Assembly: GCA_016214925.1 (NCBI GenBank)
Contig: JACRMO010000206.1
Location: 1 to 11,000 of the forward strand
DNA length: 11,000 nucleotides
Direction of reading: 5' to 3'
DNA from: Gammaproteobacteria bacterium
Lineage (GTDB): Bacteria; Pseudomonadota; Gammaproteobacteria; Thiohalobacterales; Thiohalobacteraceae
Shown here piece by piece: positions 1-4,623 of this stretch; the first letter of the stretch is position 1, and every line of letters starts with the position of its first letter. The position numbers and the translations under genes were made by a program. The notes beneath the pieces are model-generated. The model saw only the letters and a program-made list of their open reading frames with translations. It was not told where the DNA came from and made no database searches.

Positions 1-92
1 CTGAAGCGGGTCTCCTGCGGCGTGACGATCAGGTCGCCCATCTTCAGCGGACCGTCTACTCGACGCGTCCAGACGACGGCGTGGTAATCCAT
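1..92 (-). CDS. hipA: HipA-family toxin, N-terminal fragment (runs off left edge)
   Basis: Only the first 30 codons are present. The peptide begins MDYHAVVWTRRVDGPLKMGD and continues with LIVTPQETRF. This resembles the N-terminal subdomain 1 of HipA-type Ser/Thr kinase toxins, where a short strand with a Trp/Arg pair precedes a 'G.L......F.Y' segment. Full-length family members phosphorylate a cytoplasmic target (GltX in E. coli HipA) and cause growth arrest until neutralised by HipB; none of the kinase residues lie in this window. The ATG shares one base with the stop codon of the upstream HTH gene (TGATG), as expected for a translationally coupled antitoxin-toxin pair. The call leans heavily on that context because the fragment is so short. 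An unrelated protein downstream of an HTH gene remains possible. Confidence 0.6.
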   Translation of the reverse strand, partial: MDYHAVVWTRRVDGPLKMGDLIVTPQETRF

Positions 93-355
93 CAGAAGAA
101 GTCCCCGCGTCGCAGTGCGTCGAGCGCCGCATCGTCCGGCACAGCGACCAGTTTCAGGCCGACCACCCGGGCGAGGCGCACCAGCAGACCGAAATCCCCA
201 TGCCCGCGCGCCTTCATCCGCGACAGGGTCTCGGGCGCGGCACCCGCGCGCCGGGCCAGCGCCTGCTCGTCCAACCCCTGCTTCGCGGCGGCCGCAGTGA
301 TCTGGTCCAGGAGTTGGCGGACGGTGTCGGGTTCGTGGAAGGTTCGACGCGACAT
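92..355 (-). CDS. hipB: HipB-like XRE-family HTH antitoxin
   Basis: This 87-residue protein carries a helix-turn-helix of the Cro/C1 (XRE) type at about residues 28-50, with the pattern 'LDEQALARRAGAAPETLSRM' followed by a conserved-looking stretch 'GHGDFGLLVRLARVVGLKL' that completes the five-helix fold. The family includes antitoxins that bind DNA as dimers and repress their own operon. It overlaps the downstream HipA-like start by one base, so the pair should be one transcript with antitoxin first. The ATG at 355 has no Shine-Dalgarno sequence in front of it and lies inside one of two 16-bp direct repeats. Repressor binding could therefore interfere with transcription close to the start codon. 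The short C-terminal tail ending DALRRGDFF is acidic/basic and may contact the toxin. A stand-alone transcription regulator is the alternative, but the coupling argues for an antitoxin. Confidence 0.75.
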   Translation of the reverse strand: MSRRTFHEPDTVRQLLDQITAAAAKQGLDEQALARRAGAAPETLSRMKARGHGDFGLLVRLARVVGLKLVAVPDDAALDALRRGDFF

Positions 356-369
356 GATTATTTAGTCAA
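354..369. promoter_or_regulatory. Putative HipB operator, proximal copy
   Basis: The plus-strand sequence ATGATTATTTAGTCAA matches the distal copy at 405-420 in 14 of 16 positions and in the same orientation, 51 bp away (about five helical turns). It overlaps the hipB start codon (353-355). Repeated sites at such spacing are typical for autoregulated antitoxin promoters. That HipB binds here is inferred. Confidence 0.45.
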
Positions 370-391
370 CCTATGTCTAAACGATGCATTG

Positions 392-420
392 AGCATGGTA
401 CAGAATGATCAATTAGTCAA
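392..420 (-). promoter_or_regulatory. Candidate sigma-70 promoter of hipBA
   Basis: On the minus strand TTGACT (420-415) is separated by 17 bp from CATGCT (397-392). The -35 box is near consensus and the -10 box is weak (three of six). Transcription would begin around 385, giving a leader of about 30 nt before the hipB ATG. The weak -10 box keeps confidence low. Confidence 0.3.
405..420. promoter_or_regulatory. Putative HipB operator, distal copy
   Basis: The plus-strand sequence ATGATCAATTAGTCAA is the second copy of the 16-bp repeat. Read on the minus strand it contains TTGACT, the candidate -35 box of the hipBA promoter, so a bound repressor would block RNA polymerase. The same spot holds a tandem octamer, GATCAATT then AGTCAATT (407-422). 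Confidence 0.45.
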
Positions 421-503
421 TTAATGCTTGGCTGGGTGTTTGGTGAGGGTGAGTCGGGTGATGTTGGCTACCCTTGATGAGACGACAACGCGGGAGAGAT
501 GCG

Positions 504-1238
504 ATGCGTTATGAACTCTTCTATTGGCCATCCATTCAGGGACGCGGCGAGTTTGTGCGCTTGGCGCTGGAGGCGGCGGATGCGGACTATGTGGATGTGG
601 CGCGCGAGCGTGGGCGCGGCCTCGGCGTCGCCGCGATGCTGCGGGTGATGGAAGATTCGGCCCTGGAGCGTCCGCCCTTCGCCCCGCCCTTCCTGCGCGC
701 GGGCAAACAGGTGATCGCGCAGACCGCGAACATATTGCAGTTCCTCGGCCCGCGCCTGGGCCTGGCGCCCAAGGCCGAGGCGACGCGGCTGTGGGCGCAT
801 CAGTTGCAGCTCACCGTGGAGGACTTCATCGTCGACGTCCACGACACGCACCATCCCGTCGCGATGAATCTTTATTACGCGGACCAGAAACCCGAATCCA
901 AACGCCGCGCGCGGTTCTTCACCGAGGACCGCGCGCCCGAACTGCTGGGCTACTTCGAGAAGGTACTGCAACGCAATCTGAGCCTGGGTGGGCGCCGCGG
1001 TTACATGATCGGGCGCAGTCTCAGTTACGTCGATCTGTCGATGTTTCAGATCGTCGCGGGGCTGCGTTATGCTGTTCCGAACATGATGTCGCGACTCGAA
1101 GCGGAGATACCCGGTCTGGTGGCCTTGCATGAGCGCGTGATGCTGCGACCCAACGTCGCTGCCTATCTCGCCTCCGAACGGCGCCTGCCGTTCAGCGAGG
1201 ACGGCATCTTTCGTCACTACCCCGAGCTGGAAGCCTAG
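504..1238 (+). CDS. Glutathione S-transferase, sigma-like (catalytic Tyr) type
   Basis: This 244-residue cytosolic protein has the two-domain layout of soluble glutathione transferases, which activate the thiol of glutathione for conjugation or isomerisation. The N-terminal thioredoxin-like domain starts 'YELFYWPSIQGRGEFVRLAL'. Tyr7 aligns with the catalytic Tyr of sigma/mu/alpha classes ('LTYF..RGRAE'). A cis-Pro region at residues 60-63 (APPF) and 'QTANILQFLG' at 73-82 supply the usual glutathione-binding Gln-Ser/Thr position. The all-helical C-terminal domain spans roughly 95-225 and contains the folding motif 'SYVDLSMFQ' with Asp177. The start at 504 is chosen over the upstream in-frame ATGs at 474/477 because GGGAGAG lies 6 nt before it and the family motif begins immediately. 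It stands alone, divergent from hipBA. Its substrate cannot be told from sequence; proximity to ergothioneine genes suggests, but does not prove, a thiol-redox role. Confidence 0.85.
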   Translation: MRYELFYWPSIQGRGEFVRLALEAADADYVDVARERGRGLGVAAMLRVMEDSALERPPFAPPFLRAGKQVIAQTANILQFLGPRLGLAPKAEATRLWAHQLQLTVEDFIVDVHDTHHPVAMNLYYADQKPESKRRARFFTEDRAPELLGYFEKVLQRNLSLGGRRGYMIGRSLSYVDLSMFQIVAGLRYAVPNMMSRLEAEIPGLVALHERVMLRPNVAAYLASERRLPFSEDGIFRHYPELEA

Positions 1239-1239
1239 C

Positions 1240-1255
1240 TTGCGCTAGGGCGCAA
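1240..1255. other. Small hairpin just after the GST stop codon
   Basis: A six-base-pair stem TTGCGC/GCGCAA with a 4-nt loop begins two bases after the TAG stop. It is followed by A residues on the plus strand, not T residues, so it is not a good intrinsic terminator for the GST gene; it may protect the 3' end or mean nothing. The rest of the 177-bp gap to egtB holds only a weak promoter-like pair (TTAGCA at about 1279, GGTAAT 16 bp later). Confidence 0.25.
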
Positions 1256-1415
1256 AAAATCGTCCGGAAACTACAGGATTAGCAAAGCGACTAAGTTTAG
1301 GGTAATGCCAAGCGGCTTTACAGAATGTGGCGTTATCACCCTTGATCGTCGCGCGGAATTTGAAATCTGCGCTGGCTGTGCTTCACTTGAAGCTCATCTT
1401 GCAAGGAGGCTGAGT

Positions 1416-2723
1416 ATGAACATCACCCGCGGCAAGTCGCAACAAGGAGAATATACCGCGCAGAGTCTTCATACAGCGCGGGAAATGTTGGCCACACAAT
1501 ACAACGCCGTGCGCTGCATAAGTGAGACACTGTGCGAGCCGCTGGCGCCGGACGACTACGGCTTACAGGCCATGGCTGAAGTCAGTCCTGCCAAGTGGCA
1601 TCTTGCGCACACATCCTGGTTCTTCGAAACATTCCTGCTCAAAGAGTTCTCTCCCGGTTACCGTCCCTTTCATCCGCACTTCGAACATCTGTTCAATTCA
1701 TATTATGAGCTGGTCGGCGCCCCGTTTCCGCGAGCGCGGCGCGGCCTGCTGTCACGACCGACGACCGAGGAGGTAATGCGTTATCGACGATACATTGATG
1801 ACGCGATGGCTGATCTGTTCTCTTCCGTGGAAAAGAAGCACTGGCCGGACGTCGCGGTACGCGCCGCGCTCGGTTGCCAGCACGAGGAGCAGCATCAGGA
1901 ACTGTTTCTGACCGACATCAAATACAACTTCTCGATCAACCCGCTCAGGCCGGCTTACCGTGTCGACCTGCCCACAGCCGGTATTGGCAGCGATACCGCG
2001 TTGAACTGGATCGAACAACCGGGCGGTGTGCAGGAAATCGGGCACGACGGCACCGGCTTTGGCTTCGACAATGAAAGCCCGCAGCATCGCGAGTTGATGA
2101 CGGCTTATGCGTTGGGTTCGCGCCCGATCACGAACGGTGAGTATCTCGAATTCATCGAGGCCGGTGGTTATCGGCGCCCGGAATACTGGCTCGCGGACGG
2201 CTGGCGCGCGGCGCGCGAACAAGGCTGGCAAGCGCCACTGTACTGGGAAACCCTCGACGGCCGCCGGTGGCTGTTCACGCTCGCCGGCATGCGCGCGCTG
2301 AACGAACACGAACCGGTGTGCCATGTGAGCTTCTACGAGGCCGACGCCTACGCACGCTGGGCCGGCAAGCGCCTGCCGAGCGAAGCCGAATGGGAAACGA
2401 CGGCACGCGGCGAAGCCGTGCATGGCAATTTGCGCGAGACGGGATACCTGCATCCGATCCCTGCGCTCGGCACTGCGAATCCGGCACAACTGTTCGGTGA
2501 CGTATGGGAATGGACCCGCAGCGGCTATGCGCCCTACCCCGGCTACCGGCCGGCCACGGGCGCACTCGGCGAATACAACGGCAAGTTCATGCTCAACCAG
2601 CTGGTTCTGCGTGGCGGTTCGTGTGTCACGCCCGCGGATCACATCCGCGCGAGCTACCGCAATTTTTTCTATCCCGTCGACCGCTGGCAGTTCTCCGGCA
2701 TCCGTCTGGCGGACGACCGATGA
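1416..2723 (+). CDS. egtB: Ergothioneine biosynthesis sulfoxide synthase EgtB
   Basis: EgtB is a cytoplasmic non-heme iron enzyme that uses O2 to join a thiol (cysteine or gamma-glutamylcysteine) to the imidazole C2 of trimethylhistidine (hercynine). The 435-residue protein shows an N-terminal DinB-like helical domain with the iron ligands: His65 in 'WHLAHTSWFFE' and His156/His160 in 'QHEEQHQE'. A C-terminal formylglycine-generating-enzyme-like domain follows from about residue 205, with 'VSFYEADAYARWAGKRLPSE', 'GDVWEWT' and 'VLRGGSCVTP..HIRASYRNFF'. The start at 1416 is preferred to the in-frame 1305 because a perfect AAGGAGG precedes it and the extra 37 residues look unlike the family. The segment 'FNSYYELVG..FPRARRGLLSRPT' recalls the cysteine-using EgtB/OvoA branch rather than the mycobacterial enzyme. 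Its stop overlaps the egtD start by four bases. OvoA is excluded because no methyltransferase domain is fused. Confidence 0.93.
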   Translation: MNITRGKSQQGEYTAQSLHTAREMLATQYNAVRCISETLCEPLAPDDYGLQAMAEVSPAKWHLAHTSWFFETFLLKEFSPGYRPFHPHFEHLFNSYYELVGAPFPRARRGLLSRPTTEEVMRYRRYIDDAMADLFSSVEKKHWPDVAVRAALGCQHEEQHQELFLTDIKYNFSINPLRPAYRVDLPTAGIGSDTALNWIEQPGGVQEIGHDGTGFGFDNESPQHRELMTAYALGSRPITNGEYLEFIEAGGYRRPEYWLADGWRAAREQGWQAPLYWETLDGRRWLFTLAGMRALNEHEPVCHVSFYEADAYARWAGKRLPSEAEWETTARGEAVHGNLRETGYLHPIPALGTANPAQLFGDVWEWTRSGYAPYPGYRPATGALGEYNGKFMLNQLVLRGGSCVTPADHIRASYRNFFYPVDRWQFSGIRLADDR

Positions 2724-3694
2724 AACAACCCGCCATCCGTTTTTACGACGAACATCCAACGCCTGCCACGATGCAGGAAGAAGTGTTGCAAGGGCTGTCG
2801 GCGCAGCCGCGGCGTATCGCGCCCAAGTTTTTCTACGACGAGCGCGGCTCGCATCTGTTCGACGCGATTTGCGAATTGCCCGAGTACTATCTGACGCGCA
2901 CCGAAATGGGAATTCTGGAATCCTGCGCCGACGATGTCGCACAGCTAGCCGGACCGGACACCACACTGATCGAACTGGGCAGCGGCGCCAGCCGGAAAAT
3001 CCGCCTGCTACTCGAAGCGGTGCGGCCGCGCAGCTACCTCGGCATCGATATATCGCGCGAATTCCTGCGCCAATCCGTAGAACGTCTGGCGCAGGATTAT
3101 CCCTGGCTCGATGCGCATGCGACCTGCGCCGATTTCATGCAGGACTTCGAGTTGCCCGACGTCGCCGGGGACGGGAAAAAACTTGCCTTCTTTCCGGGCT
3201 CGACCATCGGCAATTTCGAACCGGACGAGGCGCTGGCATTTCTGCAGCGCGTACGCCGCATGGTGCAGCCCGATGGCGCCTTGCTGATCGGTGTGGACCT
3301 CAAGAAGGGCCCGCAGATATTGCATGCGGCCTACAATGACCGTGCCGGCATCACCGCTCAATTCAATCTCAACCTGTTGCAGCGCCTGCGCGATGAACTC
3401 GACGCGGAGATATCTCCGCAGAACTTCCGGCACCGCGCCTTCTACAATAGTGTGCGCGGGCGCATCGAAATGCATCTGGTCAGCCGCTGCGCGCAGGATA
3501 TCCGCGTGTGCGGGCGGCGCTTTCATTTCGAGTCCGGAGACGGCATCCACACCGAGAATTCCTACAAATATTCAGTGGCGGGATTCCATGCACTCGCGCG
3601 CGCTGCCCGCCTGCATCCACATCAAGTGTGGCTCGATGTGGCAGGTCTCTTCAGTGTTCATTATCTGAGTGCGGAGCGGGGCGTCGGCCGTTAA
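2720..3694 (+). CDS. egtD: L-histidine N-alpha-methyltransferase EgtD
   Basis: EgtD transfers three methyl groups from S-adenosylmethionine to the amino group of histidine, giving hercynine, the substrate of EgtB. The 324-residue protein has a Rossmann-like methyltransferase core: motif I 'LIELGSGASRKIRLLL' (83-98), acidic loop 'YLGIDIS' (106-112), and 'FFPGSTIGNFEPDE' (157-170), whose Asn165 fits the substrate-binding Asn166 of the mycobacterial enzyme. 'PEYYLTRTE' (54-62) supplies the Tyr equivalent to Tyr56. 'IHTENSYKYS' near residue 276 holds Glu279 and Ser281, matching the Glu282/Ser284 pair that grips the imidazole ring. The ATG overlaps the egtB stop (ATGA), so the two should be translationally coupled. 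Gene order is synthase first, methyltransferase second. No egtA, egtC or egtE lies nearby. Confidence 0.95.
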   Translation: MKQPAIRFYDEHPTPATMQEEVLQGLSAQPRRIAPKFFYDERGSHLFDAICELPEYYLTRTEMGILESCADDVAQLAGPDTTLIELGSGASRKIRLLLEAVRPRSYLGIDISREFLRQSVERLAQDYPWLDAHATCADFMQDFELPDVAGDGKKLAFFPGSTIGNFEPDEALAFLQRVRRMVQPDGALLIGVDLKKGPQILHAAYNDRAGITAQFNLNLLQRLRDELDAEISPQNFRHRAFYNSVRGRIEMHLVSRCAQDIRVCGRRFHFESGDGIHTENSYKYSVAGFHALARAARLHPHQVWLDVAGLFSVHYLSAERGVGR

Positions 3695-3819
3695 CAGTGA
3701 TGAGAACAGCGTCTATTTTTTTAAACCCCGGGAATTTTTTATTAATTACACGGGGAATGAGTTGGCGCTAAAGCGGAATAGACATCATGTCGACAGCCGC
3801 CCATCCGCTGCTCGATGTT

Positions 3820-3846
3820 ATGGCGCGGCACCGTGGGCCGCGCCAT
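3820..3846. other. Perfect 10-bp hairpin between convergent genes
   Basis: ATGGCGCGGC at 3820-3829 pairs fully with GCCGCGCCAT at 3837-3846 around a 7-nt loop. It sits between the 3' ends of egtD (3694) and the DsrC-like gene (3861, opposite strand). No T-run follows on either strand, so a classical intrinsic terminator is not shown; RNA 3'-end protection or Rho-linked termination is possible. Elsewhere in this 166-bp gap there is an AT-rich patch (about 3716-3750) flanked by CCCCG/CGGGG at 3726 and 3751, with no clear function. Confidence 0.45.
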
Positions 3847-3860
3847 GAATCGTCTTCCGT

Positions 3861-4229
3861 CTAGGCCACGCTGCCGAAGCTCTTATCTTCCGCACTCGTC
3901 GGTGGTTCCAAACCCGCCAGCCGGCACCCTTGCGCGACAGGCCCGCCAGGAAACAGCGTATAGAGATAACGTATGCCACCTTTATGATGGAAACGTTCCT
4001 CCAAGGCGTCGTGAAGCTCGCGCAGGTTAATATCACCAGGCTCATGGCGCGAGACATATTCCTGCAACGCGCGCACCACGACCCAATGATCGTCCTGCAT
4101 ATGCAATCCCTCGTGCTGCGCCGTATGCTTGGCCGCCGTCATAGTCCATTCGACCGGCGCACACGGGAACGCGGGATCGGCACGCACCTGCGCACCGGGA
4201 TGCATGATATCGTTCATCGTCTGTACCAT
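3861..4229 (-). CDS. DsrC/TusE-family sulfur-carrier-like protein lacking the C-terminal cysteine
   Basis: This 122-residue protein has the DsrC/TusE/DsvC fold signature. 'EGLHMQDDHWVVVRALQEYV' (40-59) matches the 'G..LT..HW.vI..lR.yy' helix-turn-helix region. 'GIRYLYTLFPGGPVAQGCRLAGL' (85-107) matches the family's 'yLYeLFP.GPa.QacKiAGLp'. DsrC carries two working cysteines on its C-terminal arm; TusE keeps only the penultimate one. Here Cys102 occupies the inner (CysB) position, while the penultimate-cysteine position is Ala113 and the chain continues about nine residues, ending SFGSVA. Cys23 is a further, non-family cysteine. The start at 4229 follows AGGAGG with an 8-nt spacer. It lies downstream of tRNA-Ser but behind a strong terminator, so it needs its own promoter. 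No tusBCD or dsr genes are adjacent. A role in sulfur transfer or in regulation (RspA-type homologues) is inferred only. Confidence 0.8.
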   Translation of the reverse strand: MVQTMNDIMHPGAQVRADPAFPCAPVEWTMTAAKHTAQHEGLHMQDDHWVVVRALQEYVSRHEPGDINLRELHDALEERFHHKGGIRYLYTLFPGGPVAQGCRLAGLEPPTSAEDKSFGSVA

Positions 4230-4302
4230 GGTTACACCCTCCTTCAGGGCTTTGCACACCTGATGATCGGTTTTCCTTAAGTGTAGACCAGTAACAAGAA
4301 CG

Positions 4303-4331
4303 AAAAAGGGGTCCACAAGGGACCCCTTTTT
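4303..4331 (-). terminator. Rho-independent terminator after tRNA-Ser
   Basis: AAAAAGGGGTCC and GGACCCCTTTTT form a perfect 12-bp stem around a 5-nt loop, with T-runs on both strands. On the minus strand it begins five bases after the CCA end of the tRNA, making it the tRNA terminator. Its symmetry would let it also stop plus-strand transcription. Confidence 0.9.
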
Positions 4332-4335
4332 AATT

Positions 4336-4423
4336 TGGCGGAGAGGGCGGGATTCGAACCCGCGATACGTTGCCGTATACACACTTTCCAGGCGTGCTCC
4401 TTCAACCGCTCGGACACCTCTCC
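4336..4423 (-). tRNA. tRNA-Ser (anticodon GGA)
   Basis: The minus strand reads an 88-nt class II tRNA: acceptor stem GGAGAGG (4423-4417) pairs with CCTCTCC (4346-4340), discriminator G, and an encoded CCA at 4338-4336. The anticodon loop contains CTGGAAA, giving anticodon GGA for UCC/UCU serine codons. A long variable arm (TATACGGCAACGTATC) follows and the T arm has GCGGGTTCGAATCCCGC. The sequence is very close to enterobacterial serW/serX. No integrase or attachment-site duplication is seen at its 3' end. Confidence 0.97.
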
Positions 4424-4466
4424 GGGAACCTGGAAAACAGACCGTTTGACCCCTTATTTTGGGCCC

Positions 4467-4505
4467 CCCCGGCTGCGAAGAGCGCGTAGGGTAAACTAGC
4501 CGGGG
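4467..4505. other. GC-rich inverted repeat upstream of the dikinase gene
   Basis: CCCCGGCT (4467-4474) pairs with AGCCGGGG (4498-4505) around a 23-nt loop, in the 200-bp gap between the divergent tRNA-Ser and the dikinase gene. The gap must hold both promoters, but I could not identify convincing -35/-10 boxes for either. The repeat could be a regulator site or an RNA leader stem; there is no direct evidence for either. Confidence 0.3.
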
Positions 4506-4623
4506 TGGGCATGCAAATTCGTGCCCGGATAACCAATGCCGACGCGGGTTTGCCTGCCTGATCCGCAAGCCGTAGAGTGTGTACGCAGGCCCGATTCCTC
4601 CACCACCGACCCTCATTGGCCCG

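Noticed and set aside
468..1217. 249-codon open frame on the minus strand, antisense to the GST gene
   Set aside because: The plus-strand frame gives a recognisable GST with all motifs; the antisense product shows no recognisable domain and is expected by chance at this GC content.
1752..2966. 404-codon open frame on the minus strand, antisense to egtB and egtD
   Set aside because: Arg/Ala-rich composition, no recognisable motif, and it straddles two well supported genes.
3716..3755. Intrinsic terminator for egtD (T-run at 3716-3722, CCCCG/CGGGG pair)
   Set aside because: No stem precedes the T-run, and the 5-bp pair encloses a 20-nt AT-rich loop; too weak to call.
4336..4423. tRNA-Ser as an integration site of a genomic island
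   Set aside because: No integrase gene and no repeated tRNA 3' end are visible in the window.
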